64,000 nt of DNA from an uncultured Bacteroides sp. (GCF_963666545.1 NZ_OY762899.1:1240001-1304000), one strand, 5' to 3'; positions 53,953-63,311 are shown, counted from the stretch's first letter. Notes: a model not told the origin generated them from the sequence alone. Translations and numbers: made by a program.

Positions 53953-55302
53953 TTACAACTTTGCGGGCTCATCTTCCAAATATTCAGCTAGTTCGCGCTC
54001 ACCAAACCCCGCCATACCATAGTGTTCATCATGTTGACTGATATCCAAGCCAATCTGCTCACTCTCTGCAGAGACACGCATCGGGATCATTTTGTTGGTA
54101 AGCCAATACAATGCGTATGTTACAACAAAAGTATACAAACTGACAATGACCACGGCAAGTAAGTGAACCAAGAAAACATCAATATGGCCAGCTACCAAAC
54201 CATTCACAAACACACCGGTCAGAATTGTTCCTAGAATACCACCAACACCATGTGTGGGAAAAACATCAAGCGCATCGTCTACCGAAGTATGATTTTTCCA
54301 GTAAACAGCAACGTTACACACAATAGTAGTAACCAGAGCAATAAAAATACTTTCACCGATAGTGACGTATCCGGCCGAAGGAGTGATGGCAACCAGGCCA
54401 ACGACTGCCCCGATAGCAGCTCCCATAGCAGAAGGTTTGCGTCCACGCAAACAATCGAAAAACACCCATACCAACATAGCCGTAGCCGATGCAGTATTGG
54501 TATTTAAGAAAGCTTTTACAGCAACGCCATTTGCAGCTAGTGAAGAACCGGCATTAAAGCCAAACCATCCCAACCAAAGCATAGCGGCTCCCAAAATAAC
54601 AAAAGGAATATTTGCCGGAGCATGAGAAACCTTTTGATCATGCCTTTTGCCTAGAAACATAGCACCAGCCAAGGCTGCCACACCCGACGAAGCATGTACC
54701 ACGATACCACCCGCAAAATCGACCACGCCCATTTGACGAAGAAATCCATCGGGATGCCACGTCCAGTGCGCCAACGGACAATAAACAAAGATGCAGAAAA
54801 GCATCATAAATACCAGATATGCAGAAAAACGAACGCGCTCTGCAAACGAGCCTGTAATCAAAGAAGGAGTGATAATGGCAAATTTCATTTGAAACAGCGC
54901 AAAAAGAGCCAATGGAATGGTCGGCGCCAACAATTCATGAGTTTTGGCCCCCACTCCGTTAAACATAAAGAAAGTAGCCGGATTACCAACAAAACTACCT
55001 ATATCATCGCCAAAAGCAAGGCTAAAACCGAACACAACCCAAATGATACTAATCACCCCCATGGCAATGAAACTTTGCAAGATGGTGGAGATGACATTCT
55101 TCTGACGAACCATACCTCCATAAAAGAGTGAAAGACCGGGGGTCATCATTAACACAAAGATAGTGGCAGTTATCATCCAGGCCACATCAGCATAATTCAC
55201 TTTTGCATCCGGTTCCCACAAATCGGCCGACTCGGGAGTAAAAACTCCAATAATACTAATGATGACCATAAGGCTCATCAGAATAATCCAACGCTTCTTC
55301 AT
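53953..55302 (-). CDS. amt: Ammonium transporter, Amt/MEP/Rh family
   Basis: 449 residues with a signal-like first segment and eleven membrane segments. GLSLFYGGMVRQKN (56-69), D195 and H203 in VDFAGGIVVHAS and the later FPTHGVGG supply the conserved pore Asp and His pair. It conducts ammonium into the cytoplasm. No glnK gene is adjacent in this window, unlike many amt loci. It is divergent from alanine dehydrogenase, another ammonium-using gene. Confidence 0.96.
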   Translation of the reverse strand: MKKRWIILMSLMVIISIIGVFTPESADLWEPDAKVNYADVAWMITATIFVLMMTPGLSLFYGGMVRQKNVISTILQSFIAMGVISIIWVVFGFSLAFGDDIGSFVGNPATFFMFNGVGAKTHELLAPTIPLALFALFQMKFAIITPSLITGSFAERVRFSAYLVFMMLFCIFVYCPLAHWTWHPDGFLRQMGVVDFAGGIVVHASSGVAALAGAMFLGKRHDQKVSHAPANIPFVILGAAMLWLGWFGFNAGSSLAANGVAVKAFLNTNTASATAMLVWVFFDCLRGRKPSAMGAAIGAVVGLVAITPSAGYVTIGESIFIALVTTIVCNVAVYWKNHTSVDDALDVFPTHGVGGILGTILTGVFVNGLVAGHIDVFLVHLLAVVIVSLYTFVVTYALYWLTNKMIPMRVSAESEQIGLDISQHDEHYGMAGFGERELAEYLEDEPAKL

Positions 55303-55700
55303 CTAATACTACTTTTATTGGTTATATTGCTTATTAAACTTCATTTTGATACATATTAAAGCACATCTGTTTCATTTTTATAAATCGAGCGCAAAAGTAG
55401 TAAACATATAGATAATATGAAAATAATATTCAGATAAAAAGAACACAAAGAAGCAATAAACAGCAAATAAGTATCATATTAACTTAATCATACGATTATT
55501 TATTATAAATTAGACAGCACATAAAACTATATATATTCAATTTAAAAGTCAATATAGCTACATTTTAAAACTAAACACCTACTATAATCTACCAGATCGA
55601 AATATTTATATCATTTTGTTTTAAAAACATAATGCCAGAATAACAACAAATATAGAATATCACTATCTTGCGCCATCTTTAACCCCCAAATTAAAACATT
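55303..55700. other. Intergenic region between amt and ald
   Basis: 398 very AT-rich bases between divergent genes. A -7 box for amt (TACTTTTG) is at 55399-55392, 90 bases before its ATG. For ald only an imperfect TATCTTGC near 55661 was seen. No gene, clear operator or RNA was recognised. Confidence 0.5.
55392..55399 (-). promoter_or_regulatory. -7 box of amt
   Basis: TACTTTTG on the leftward strand, identical in wording to the inositol synthase and monooxygenase boxes; no clear -33 TTTG. Confidence 0.45.
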
Positions 55701-56807
55701 ATGATAATTGGAATTCCTAAAGAGATCAAAAACAATGAAAATCGGGTAGGTATGACACCTGCCGGAGTGCGTGAAATGGCAAAGAAAGGCCACACGATGT
55801 ATGTACAGCACACAGCAGGTGTAGGAAGTGGATTTACCGATGAAGAATATGTGGCAGCAGGAGCAACCATACTGCCTACTATTGAAGAGGTATATTCAAC
55901 TTCCGAGATGATCGTTAAAGTAAAAGAGCCTATTGAACCTGAGTACAAACTCATCAAGAAAGGCCAATTGCTCTTCACTTATTTTCATTTTGCTTCGGAC
56001 GAAGAGCTAACACATGCTATGATTGCTAGCGGGGCCATTTGCTTAGCTTACGAAACAGTGAAAAAGGCCGATGGATCGCTACCTTTACTTATTCCTATGA
56101 GTGAAGTAGCAGGACGTATGGCTGTACAAGAAGGTGCGCGTTTTCTGGAGAAGCCACAAGGTGGAAAAGGTATTCTCTTGGGAGGAGTACCGGGAGTAAG
56201 ACCTGCCAAAGTATTAATTCTGGGTGCAGGTGTAGTAGGTACACATGCCGCCATGTTAGCTGCCGGAGCCGGAGCCGATGTGACAATCACCGACATTTCT
56301 CTGCCACGTTTGCGTTATCTAAGCGAAGTGCTTCCCAAGAACGTGAAAACGCTCTATTCTTCGGAACATAACATTAAGGCAGAATTGCCTTCAACAAACC
56401 TTGTTGTAGGATCTGTGCTCATTCCTGGCGACAAAGCACCACATCTTATTACGAAAGAGATGTTGAAGTTGATGCAGCCGGGTACGGTAATGGTGGATGT
56501 AGCTATCGATCAGGGGGGATGCTTTGAAACATCACATGCTACAAGCCATAGCGAACCTATTTATATAGTAGACGGAATCGTACACTATGCAGTAGCAAAT
56601 ATCCCGGGGGCTGTACCTTACACTTCAACACTTGCATTAACCAATGCTTCGCTTCCTTATGCCATGGCACTAGCGGGAAAAGGATGGAGAACAGCTTGTA
56701 AAGAAGATGCCGCACTTGCCGCCGGATTAAATGTTGTAGAAGGAAAAGTTACTTTCAAAGCTGTAGCAGACATATATGGATTAAAGTACGAACCAATCAC
56801 ATTATAA
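55701..56807 (+). CDS. ald: Alanine dehydrogenase
   Basis: 368 residues. The N-terminus [23 protein letters not shown] is the family signature; [32 protein letters not shown], the NAD-binding [23 protein letters not shown] and the C-terminal [20 protein letters not shown] follow. It interconverts L-alanine and pyruvate with NAD and ammonia. It is divergent from the ammonium transporter and ends at a shared terminator with the next convergent gene. Confidence 0.97.
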   Translation: MIIGIPKEIKNNENRVGMTPAGVREMAKKGHTMYVQHTAGVGSGFTDEEYVAAGATILPTIEEVYSTSEMIVKVKEPIEPEYKLIKKGQLLFTYFHFASDEELTHAMIASGAICLAYETVKKADGSLPLLIPMSEVAGRMAVQEGARFLEKPQGGKGILLGGVPGVRPAKVLILGAGVVGTHAAMLAAGAGADVTITDISLPRLRYLSEVLPKNVKTLYSSEHNIKAELPSTNLVVGSVLIPGDKAPHLITKEMLKLMQPGTVMVDVAIDQGGCFETSHATSHSEPIYIVDGIVHYAVANIPGAVPYTSTLALTNASLPYAMALAGKGWRTACKEDAALAAGLNVVEGKVTFKAVADIYGLKYEPITL

Positions 56808-56839
56808 TTCTGATCCAAAAATCCTTTGAAAAAAAACGT

Positions 56840-56877
56840 ATAGGGGCTGTTCCAAAAGAACAACCCCTATTTTATTT
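56840..56877. terminator. Bidirectional terminator between ald and the monooxygenase
   Basis: ATAGGGG-c-TGTTC and GAACA-a-CCCCTAT pair around CAAAA. On the plus strand the stem is followed by TTTTATTT; on the minus strand by ACGTTTTTTTTC. Confidence 0.85.
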
Positions 56878-56978
56878 AGAAACAAAACTTCATTATTTGA
56901 CCCTTATCAGTAATTATAAAAAGAATAGAGACGCTTAGTAGATTATATGAAGAGGATAGGGCTTGGCAACAGCCTCTT

Positions 56979-57917
56979 TTACCACAAATAAGACTTAGCC
57001 ACAGCTGCCTGATAAGTATCCACTAGTTCGTGCATAACCTCATCAACAGTATCAATCCGGCTAAACAGAGAGGCTATCTGACCAATTTCTAATTCACCTT
57101 CATTGAGATCTCCTTCAAAAATGCCCTTTTTAGCACGGCCTTTTCCTAAAATTTCTCGTAATTCGTCAGCGGATGCTCCACGATTCTCAGCTTCTTCTAC
57201 TGCATCACGGAATGTATTCTTCGCTAAACGAGCCGGTGCCAACTTCTTGAGATGTAACTTTGTGTCACCTTCATTCAATTGTAGACAGTATTCTTTAAAG
57301 GCCTCGCTTGCAGAGCTTTCAGCAGTCAGCGCAAAGCGTGTTCCTATTTGTACACCTTCGGCTCCAAGCACTGAGACAGCAAAAATAGCTTCACCCGTAG
57401 CAATTCCACCGGCAGCAATCAAAGGTAGAGTGGTTGCTTTCCGAACGGAAGGAATCAAACAAAGGGTAGTTGTCTCTTCCCTACCATTGTGCCCGCCGGC
57501 TTCAAATCCTTCAGCTACAACGGCATCAACCCCGGCATCCTCACATTTGGCAGCAAACTTAGCAGATGAAACTACATGGGCAACAATAATGCCGCGTTCT
57601 TTCAGCCAAGCAGTCCATGTTTTAGGATTTCCGGCTGAGGTAAAGACTATTTTCACCCCTTCATCGGCAATAATATTCATTATTTCATCTATTTGGGGAT
57701 ACATTAATGGAATGTTCACTCCGAAAGGCTTATCCGTAGCAGCCTTGCATTTACGAATATGCTCACGCAATACTTCAGGATGCATAGAACCGGAACCAAT
57801 CAAACCAAGTCCACCGGCATTACTCACTGCTGAAGCTAACTTCCAACCGCTGCACCACACCATTCCTGCTTGTATTATAGGATATTGGATACCAAAAAGA
57901 GAAGATATTCTGTTCAT
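56979..57917 (-). CDS. Nitronate monooxygenase / FabK-like FMN-dependent enzyme
   Basis: 312 residues from the ATG at 57917 (MNRISSLFGIQYPIIQAGM). The longest ORF begins 14 codons earlier, but those codons are the promoter itself. TIM-barrel signatures are ISSLFGIQYPIIQ, GLGLIGSGSM, EGFEAGGHNGR (flavin-binding) and LPLIAAGGIATGEAI followed by GAEGVQIGTRF. The group includes 2-nitropropane dioxygenases and the enoyl-ACP reductase FabK; which reaction applies is open. It is convergent with ald. Confidence 0.9.
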   Translation of the reverse strand: MNRISSLFGIQYPIIQAGMVWCSGWKLASAVSNAGGLGLIGSGSMHPEVLREHIRKCKAATDKPFGVNIPLMYPQIDEIMNIIADEGVKIVFTSAGNPKTWTAWLKERGIIVAHVVSSAKFAAKCEDAGVDAVVAEGFEAGGHNGREETTTLCLIPSVRKATTLPLIAAGGIATGEAIFAVSVLGAEGVQIGTRFALTAESSASEAFKEYCLQLNEGDTKLHLKKLAPARLAKNTFRDAVEEAENRGASADELREILGKGRAKKGIFEGDLNEGELEIGQIASLFSRIDTVDEVMHELVDTYQAAVAKSYLW

Positions 57918-57939
57918 AACGTTATGTTTAAATGAAGTA

Positions 57940-57971
57940 CAAAAGTAAACCACAGACACAGAACAACCAAA
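57940..57971 (-). promoter_or_regulatory. Full-consensus promoter of the monooxygenase gene
   Basis: TTTG (57971-57968), 20-base spacer, TACTTTTG (57947-57940): both boxes match the Bacteroides primary-sigma consensus with the right spacing. This fixes the start at 57917, 23 bases downstream. Confidence 0.75.
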
Positions 57972-57973
57972 TA

Positions 57974-58648
57974 TTAACGAACCTTATTTTCCGGTACGCC
58001 ATCACGAAAGAAGACAGTAGTGGAATCACCATACTGGCTCAACACTTCAAGCGTACGAGCACGGCGCTTTCGTCCCTTCACATCCCAAAATTCTTTCGTA
58101 AAAGGTTTCATAAAGTCATGTCCTGAAGCACCAGTACCCTCCCAAGCACCTACTGCCATGTTATTTGCCCGAGCAGCCAAAGGGTTATAGCGCAAACCGG
58201 TCGCTTCTATCTCTTCAAGCGACTTGCGATAACCACCATCAAACGGATGTTTTGCCCAATTGGAAGGAATCGTTAATGAGTATAACACCTCAAACGGGTT
58301 TGATTTATAAGTGTTTGCTTTCACATTAATCTTTTTCTGGTAAATAGGATCATAATTAAATTTTGTATTGGCACTATAAGGCATCAACGTCAACACCATT
58401 TTCTTTTTCTCTGGCAACACAGACGGAAGAGTTTCATTGGTCTTAAGTGCAGATTTGTCATCCACAAGCAGAGGCGTGCCTGTCACCTTCCCAATCTTTA
58501 GCTGTTTTAGGGCATTCGGATTGAGCTTTATTTCACCATCGCTCTCCAGCAAACGGCGTAAGTTGGTTGAATCTTTCTTCGTCCATTGGGCATGTGCCAA
58601 CAGATAAAATGAGCTAAGAAGTAGAAAGAGAGCTATGCGCTTTGTCAT
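57974..58648 (-). CDS. DUF4858-like secreted protein
   Basis: 224 residues with a signal peptide (MTKRIALFLLLSSFYLLAHAQ). The conserved-looking LRRLLESDGEIKLNPNALKQLKIG, then KPFTKEFWDVKGRKRRARTLEVLSQYGD fit DUF4858, a Bacteroidetes family of unknown function. It starts 16 bases after the stop of the lipoprotein gene upstream and belongs to the run of small envelope genes behind the sigma factor. Confidence 0.75.
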   Translation of the reverse strand: MTKRIALFLLLSSFYLLAHAQWTKKDSTNLRRLLESDGEIKLNPNALKQLKIGKVTGTPLLVDDKSALKTNETLPSVLPEKKKMVLTLMPYSANTKFNYDPIYQKKINVKANTYKSNPFEVLYSLTIPSNWAKHPFDGGYRKSLEEIEATGLRYNPLAARANNMAVGAWEGTGASGHDFMKPFTKEFWDVKGRKRRARTLEVLSQYGDSTTVFFRDGVPENKVR

Positions 58649-58664
58649 TTACATCATCATTAAT

Positions 58665-59192
58665 TTACCACCAGCGATATCCACTCCCACAAAGGGGATC
58701 ATCAAAACATGGAGTTACAGACCACTCCGTTTTTGGATACCGGACATTCTCCCACCAATAGCGGTAACGCTTTGCCGCATCATGCACTTCTTGGTCGGAA
58801 AGGAAATAAATTCCTTCATAATTTTGCGCATCAGCTCGTACCATTTTACAGCCAAGAGAGGCATATTGTCCCAAACGAATGCTCTCCACAATCCATAACA
58901 TGCACTCCCCCAAACGAACTTTCGTTCCGAAATAAACAGAAACCGGTGGTAATGGAAATGAAGGTATAACAGTAAGATCTTCTGCATAAGTTAACAATTC
59001 AGGAATATCTTCCCGCGTAAATCTGGGTACTTCAACATATCCTTCGGGACCTTTTGTTTTATATGTTCCATCCTTAAGTTGCTTCACAAAAAGCTTCACA
59101 TCGGGATGGTTATAGTCTAGCGTTTCTTCATTGCAACTTGTGCATGCTATTGCCAACAGTATTGTCAGCATCACAAATAAAGTTTTTTTCAT
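58665..59192 (-). CDS. DUF4943-like lipoprotein
   Basis: 175 residues with lipobox CTSC (Cys20). The sequence YNHPDVKLFVKQLKDGTYKTK, YFGTKVRLGECMLWIVESIRLGQYASLGC and RYRYWWENVRYPK fits DUF4943, unknown function. Short gaps on both sides (16 and 27 bases) place it in one transcript with the DUF4858 and beta-barrel genes. Confidence 0.75.
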   Translation of the reverse strand: MKKTLFVMLTILLAIACTSCNEETLDYNHPDVKLFVKQLKDGTYKTKGPEGYVEVPRFTREDIPELLTYAEDLTVIPSFPLPPVSVYFGTKVRLGECMLWIVESIRLGQYASLGCKMVRADAQNYEGIYFLSDQEVHDAAKRYRYWWENVRYPKTEWSVTPCFDDPLCGSGYRWW

Positions 59193-59219
59193 ACTTTTGT
59201 GCTTTTGATAATACGTTGA

Positions 59220-60305
59220 TTAATAGGTCATCCTCACTCCGCAGAGCAGATTCATATTCGTAGATTTACGGGAACGAGCAGTCTCCCAATCTAAATCAGG
59301 ATTAAAATGATGAGTAATTGCCGGTTCGGCAAATAAGGCAAACTTATCGCTAATTTTATATCGTACACCCAAACCTGCAGTCAGAGACAATTGAATAGGT
59401 TCGCTGTTGAAATCATTCTGCGGAGCACCAGCCACACACTTATCAAGCAGTCCGCCTAAGGAAGCGTATACATCTAGTTTACGATTACCGGCTATCAGAT
59501 AGTTGGCCTTAACAGGAATGCCAACATAGTGCATGTTTCCATTCTCAGGACTTTGTTCGCAAGAGTAAGCGAGTCCGGCTTCTACAGAAAAACGTTTTGT
59601 GATTTTCTTTTCTAATGTAATGCTTGCAGCAACAGGAGCACGCATGTCATCGGCAACAAGCAACGAAAGGCCGGCAGCCGCTTTCAAAGCCCAAGAAGAA
59701 ACTTTATTAGCTTCTTTCTGTGAGCTTCCGCCAACAGAACGCTCAACGTCAGTAGAGTGAGAGTGAACTGCATTCTCTGTCGCTTCATTAGAATTAGAAG
59801 CCATCGAAGTTTGCTGCTGCTGAGACCTCTTTTTGTTACGAGAAGTGTAGGAAGAAGAGGAAGAAATAGAAAACGACATGGAAACAGTTATAGAAACAGT
59901 TGAGTCATTCTGTCCTTCTCCATTATTATTATCGGGTAGAGTTAAAACGCCAAACGAACGAGGAGTAGGTTTTGGTAAGACTGATGCAGTATGTATAGGA
60001 GGAAAGTCATCTTTCACCACATCAGCATTCAGTTGCCCCTGGGCCCCAGCGGAGATCTCAACCTTAGTAAAAGCATCCGCAATCTCTTCTTTGGGTGAGA
60101 AGAACCAAAAAGCAGCCGACGAAGCCATCAATACAAAAAGTACAGAAGCAGCTGCTGTGAAACGATAGATATATAACCGACGACGATGAACAGCCACCGG
60201 AATATCCTTTTCAAGTTCTTCCCAAAAACGATCTCTCACCGGCATTTTAGCATCTGCCAGTCGTGAGCGAAACAATTCTGTCAATTCATCATTTTCTTTC
60301 TTCAT
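59220..60305 (-). CDS. Anti-sigma-like N-terminus fused to an outer-membrane beta-barrel domain
   Basis: 361 residues. The first 40 are soluble (ENDELTELFRSRLADAKMPVRDRFWEELEKDIP), then one membrane segment (about 48-68, FTAAASVLFVLMASSAAFWFF), a low-complexity Ser/Thr/Asn-rich linker (about 130-200), and a C-terminal PorT-like barrel (about 205-361, strands such as WALKAAAGLSLLV, FSVEAGLAYSCE, KLDVYASLGGLL, LSLTAGLGVRYKI). It overlaps the sigma gene by 17 bases. The N-terminal part probably regulates the sigma factor. How one chain could sit in both membranes is unclear. Confidence 0.75.
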   Translation of the reverse strand: MKKENDELTELFRSRLADAKMPVRDRFWEELEKDIPVAVHRRRLYIYRFTAAASVLFVLMASSAAFWFFSPKEEIADAFTKVEISAGAQGQLNADVVKDDFPPIHTASVLPKPTPRSFGVLTLPDNNNGEGQNDSTVSITVSMSFSISSSSSYTSRNKKRSQQQQTSMASNSNEATENAVHSHSTDVERSVGGSSQKEANKVSSWALKAAAGLSLLVADDMRAPVAASITLEKKITKRFSVEAGLAYSCEQSPENGNMHYVGIPVKANYLIAGNRKLDVYASLGGLLDKCVAGAPQNDFNSEPIQLSLTAGLGVRYKISDKFALFAEPAITHHFNPDLDWETARSRKSTNMNLLCGVRMTY

Positions 60306-60840
60306 GATTCAAGTATTCTTTAATTCTTTTTGCCAGCAAACATTTGGCCCGGTGCAACTGTGAGGTAGATGAATGTTCCTTTATATGAAGCATATCAGCA
60401 ATCTCTTTGTGCGACTTCTCTTCGAAAACGAACAAGTTGAAAACCGTGCGACAGCCATCGGGCAGCTCAGCTACAAAAGCCATCAACTGCTCTTCCGTAA
60501 TCCGACTACTATTGTCCTTATCCGGAAGGTCAGGGATATCAGGGATATCTTCCTCGTGCACAATCATCTGACTAACGCGTTTTTGCTTCCGCAGATAATC
60601 GATTGCCTGAGTAATCATCACCTTGGTTATCCACGTACCCAGCGATGCTTCACCCCGGAAAGAAAATCCGGTAAATATCTTAATGAAAGCATCGTGTAGT
60701 ACATCATGAGCTGCATCCATATCGCCCGTATAGCGGTAGCACACCGCCAGCATCTTGTTGGAATAGAGGGTATAAAGTTGCTTGCGGGCTAAGTTGTCTC
60801 CCGCCCTACAGCCTTTAATCAGTTCTATCTCATTTTCCAA
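60289..60840 (-). CDS. ECF-type RNA polymerase sigma factor
   Basis: 183 residues. Region 2 is in LARKQLYTLYSNKMLAVCYRYTGDMDAAHDVLHDAFIKIF and the WITKVMITQAIDYLRKQK stretch; region 4 in DGCRTVFNLFVFEEKSHKEIADMLHIKEHSSTSQLHRAKCLL. The first codon is TTG (60840-60838); no in-frame ATG upstream is visible, so TTG is taken as the start. It is followed by its likely membrane partner with a 17-base overlap. The promoters it controls are not known. Confidence 0.92.
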   Translation of the reverse strand: MENEIELIKGCRAGDNLARKQLYTLYSNKMLAVCYRYTGDMDAAHDVLHDAFIKIFTGFSFRGEASLGTWITKVMITQAIDYLRKQKRVSQMIVHEEDIPDIPDLPDKDNSSRITEEQLMAFVAELPDGCRTVFNLFVFEEKSHKEIADMLHIKEHSSTSQLHRAKCLLAKRIKEYLNHEERK

Positions 60841-60868
60841 CTTAAGTGCTTTTTTACCAGTCGTATGT

Positions 60869-60894
60869 CTGCGTCGTTTGCAAGTTAGACGCAG
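60869..60894 (-). terminator. Hairpin between nadC and the sigma gene
   Basis: CTGCGTC and GACGCAG form a perfect 7-bp stem with a 12-base loop. There is no T-run downstream on the leftward strand, so it may be a partial terminator or a leader structure of the sigma message. Confidence 0.4.
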
Positions 60895-60938
60895 TGACTG
60901 AATGAATGCTGCAAAGAAAAGTATTAAAGAATATTAAA

Positions 60939-61778
60939 TCAACAAGCCTTGAAACTCATATCAAGACCTTTCACTGAATGAGTGAGTGCACCTACAGAAA
61001 TGTAGTCAACTCCACACACGGCATAATCGCGCAATGTATCGAAGGTGATACCTCCCGAGGATTCTGTTTCATAGCGTCCGCCAATCACTTCCACAGCCTT
61101 TTTAGTATTCGCTGGAGTGAAATTATCGAGCATGATGCGATCTACTCCGCCAATGGCAAGCACCTGATTCAGTTCATCGAAGTTTCTGACCTCAATCTCT
61201 ATTTTCAGATCTTTACCCTTCTGCTTACAGTAGTCCTTGGCCCGAGAGATGGCTTTGTCTATGCCTCCGGCAAAATCCACATGATTATCTTTGAGTAGAA
61301 TCATATCAAAAAGGCCGATGCGATGATTCACACCTCCACCGATCTTAACTGCCGCTTTCTCGAGCATACGCATACCCGGAGTAGTCTTGCGGGTATCGAG
61401 CACACGAGTATTCGTACCTTCGAGCTGTTTCACATAACGGCGAGTCATGGTAGCAATGCCGCTCATACGTTGCATCACGTTGAGCATCAATCGTTCGGTT
61501 TGCAGCAGAGACTGCACTTTACCTTCCACCACCATGGCCACATCGCCCGGTTTCACTTCAGCACCATCATTGATAAATACTTCCACTTTCATTTCCGGAT
61601 CGAAGCGATGAAAAATTTCTTTGGCTATTTCCATTCCGGCTAATACTCCGGCTTCTTTGATAAGGAGTTTCGATTTGCCCATAGCAGTCGGAGGAATACA
61701 AGACAGTGTGGTATGATCTCCATCACCTATATCTTCAGCGAAAGCAAGGTCAATCAATTTATCTATCAGCTCATTCAT
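60939..61778 (-). CDS. nadC: Nicotinate-nucleotide pyrophosphorylase (carboxylating)
   Basis: 279 residues. Family signatures: EDIGDGDHTTLSCIPP (15-30), NVMQRMSGIATMTRRYV, RVLDTRKTTPGMRMLEKAAVKIGGGVNHR (quinolinate and PRPP binding Arg/Lys/His), IEIEVRNFDELNQ and ESSGGI-x-x-DTL. It converts quinolinate and PRPP to nicotinate mononucleotide in NAD synthesis. It overlaps the DUF4783 gene by 8 bases. nadA and nadB are not in the window. Confidence 0.97.
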   Translation of the reverse strand: MNELIDKLIDLAFAEDIGDGDHTTLSCIPPTAMGKSKLLIKEAGVLAGMEIAKEIFHRFDPEMKVEVFINDGAEVKPGDVAMVVEGKVQSLLQTERLMLNVMQRMSGIATMTRRYVKQLEGTNTRVLDTRKTTPGMRMLEKAAVKIGGGVNHRIGLFDMILLKDNHVDFAGGIDKAISRAKDYCKQKGKDLKIEIEVRNFDELNQVLAIGGVDRIMLDNFTPANTKKAVEVIGGRYETESSGGITFDTLRDYAVCGVDYISVGALTHSVKGLDMSFKAC

Positions 61779-62163
61779 TGGTTTTATCTATTCTTATTTG
61801 ATGAATTAAATATTTATTTTCAAGACGTTTTAGAAAACTATTCACTCGAAAGTTTCCATTGCCGGTCGTTAGGGTTCCAATTAAAAAACATGATTCGTCA
61901 CGTTTTCCTTGGTGGTTCACGGTAAACCCGCTGACCTGATTTTCTGCAAAAAAAGCAGCTATCATACTTTCTGCTTGCTGTTTACCTAAATTTGAGGTTT
62001 TATTGAGAACGATCAAATCGACCTTGTCAGCCATATATTTGCCGAGTTCCTGAGCATTTCCTTTCTTAAACGCCACAGCTATTCCAGTCGGAATATCTTG
62101 GGCAGAAAGCGTAGAGATAAGAAAGAACATGCCACTAATCAATAGAAATACTGTTTTTTTCAT
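61771..62163 (-). CDS. DUF4783 secreted protein
   Basis: 130 residues from the ATG at 62163; the longest ORF uses TTG and adds three residues. A signal peptide (MKKTVFLLISGMFFLISTLSAQ) precedes an NTF2-like fold region (AVAFKKGNAQELGKYMADKVDLIVLNKTSNLGKQQAESMIAAFFAENQ) of the DUF4783 family. Its function is unknown, but the gene is very commonly linked to nadC in Bacteroidetes. It is the first gene of the nadC transcript. Confidence 0.85.
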   Translation of the reverse strand: MKKTVFLLISGMFFLISTLSAQDIPTGIAVAFKKGNAQELGKYMADKVDLIVLNKTSNLGKQQAESMIAAFFAENQVSGFTVNHQGKRDESCFLIGTLTTGNGNFRVNSFLKRLENKYLIHQIRIDKTNE

Positions 62164-62187
62164 CACATACAAGTATTAAATGACAAG

Positions 62188-62216
62188 CAAAGGTAAGTAT
62201 TTATATATAAAAACAA
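62188..62216 (-). promoter_or_regulatory. Promoter of the DUF4783-nadC operon
   Basis: TACCTTTG (62195-62188) is the -7 box. TTG at 62216-62214, 18 bases upstream, may serve as the -33 part. It lies back to back with the rlmH promoter. Confidence 0.5.
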
Positions 62217-62228
62217 CAGAAAAAGACT

Positions 62229-62236
62229 ATTTTTGT
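62229..62236 (+). promoter_or_regulatory. -7 box of rlmH
   Basis: TATTTTTG matches TAnnTTTG, about 40 bases before the ATG; divergent from the nadC promoter, with which it shares its upstream sequence. Confidence 0.5.
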
Positions 62237-62275
62237 GGACTTAAAGCCTTGCAAAGAGCAATTAAAACATAAAAA

Positions 62276-62749
62276 ATGAAAACAATATTACTTGTAGTAG
62301 GACGCACTGTAGAACAACATTACATCACTGCCATCAATGATTATATGGAACGCACCAAGCATTTCATCTCGTTTGAGATGGAGGTAATTCCGGAACTTAA
62401 AAACACGAAGAATCTGACGGCAGACCAACAAAAAGAGAAAGAAGGAGAATTGATTTGTAAGGCCTTCCAACCGGGTGATGTCATCGTACTGTTAGATGAA
62501 TTCGGAAAAGAATTTCGCTCGGTAGACTTTGCCACCTGGATGGAGAGAAAACTAGCTAATGTGAATAAACGATTGATTTTTGTTATTGGAGGGCCCTATG
62601 GATTTTCACAAAAAGTCTATCAGGCCACCCATGAAAAGATGTCACTCTCCAAAATGACTTTCTCACACCAGATGATAAGGCTTATCTTTGTAGAGCAACT
62701 TTATCGCGCCATGACTATTTTGAACGGAGGGCCCTATCACCATGAATAA
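62276..62749 (+). CDS. rlmH: 23S rRNA (pseudouridine1915-N3)-methyltransferase
   Basis: 157 residues, SPOUT fold. It has PGDVIVLLDEFGKEFRSVDFA, the SAM-knot loop FVIGGPYGFS (about 102-111) and the C-terminal SLSKMTFSHQMIRLIFVEQLYRAMTILNGGPYHHE typical of RlmH. It methylates the pseudouridine in helix 69 of 23S rRNA on 70S ribosomes. Single gene, convergent with queF. Confidence 0.97.
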   Translation: MKTILLVVGRTVEQHYITAINDYMERTKHFISFEMEVIPELKNTKNLTADQQKEKEGELICKAFQPGDVIVLLDEFGKEFRSVDFATWMERKLANVNKRLIFVIGGPYGFSQKVYQATHEKMSLSKMTFSHQMIRLIFVEQLYRAMTILNGGPYHHE

Positions 62750-62782
62750 ATCTTTTCCTACTTCATTCACCGAAAAGCTATT

Positions 62783-63244
62783 CTAGCGCATGTCGTGGTT
62801 CATCAGGCGATAACTTGCCATTTCTTCGTACTTTGTGCCGAGACGGCCATAATTGGTATAAGGATAAATAGAAATACCGCCACGTGGGGTAAACACGCCG
62901 ATAACTTCGATATACTTAGGATTCATCAACTGGATCAGATCTTTCATGATGATATTCACACAGTCTTCGTGAAAGGCGCCGTGATTGCGGAAACTGAATA
63001 GGTATAGTTTTAAACTCTTACTCTCCACCATTTTCACATCGGGTAGGTAGCTGATGCGTATCTCTGCAAAATCAGGTTGTCCGGTGATAGGGCATAAACT
63101 CGTAAACTCAGGGCAATTAAATCTCACCCAATAATCATTGTCGGGATGCTTATTATCAAATGCCTCAAGCACTTCCGGCGCATAATCTTGCTTATATTCT
63201 GTCTTCTGCCCTAACAGAGACAACTGATCTTTTAATTCGTCCAT
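62783..63244 (-). CDS. queF: NADPH-dependent 7-cyano-7-deazaguanine reductase
   Basis: 153 residues, the short unimodular QueF. The catalytic Cys is in [14 protein letters not shown], and the QueF motif is [21 protein letters not shown]. It reduces preQ0 to preQ1 in queuosine synthesis. The order queC-queF (67-base gap) in the same direction suggests one transcript for two steps of the pathway; other que genes may lie beyond the right edge. Confidence 0.97.
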   Translation of the reverse strand: MDELKDQLSLLGQKTEYKQDYAPEVLEAFDNKHPDNDYWVRFNCPEFTSLCPITGQPDFAEIRISYLPDVKMVESKSLKLYLFSFRNHGAFHEDCVNIIMKDLIQLMNPKYIEVIGVFTPRGGISIYPYTNYGRLGTKYEEMASYRLMNHDMR

Positions 63245-63311
63245 ACTTTCTAATCATTAATTATCCTACTCAATTTCCGATAACAACCTCTTCTTTACTA
63301 ATGCCTTAAAG

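Noticed and set aside
57103-57948. Long open frame (281 codons) on the plus strand
   Set aside because: Antisense to the monooxygenase gene; composition is that of a shadow frame.
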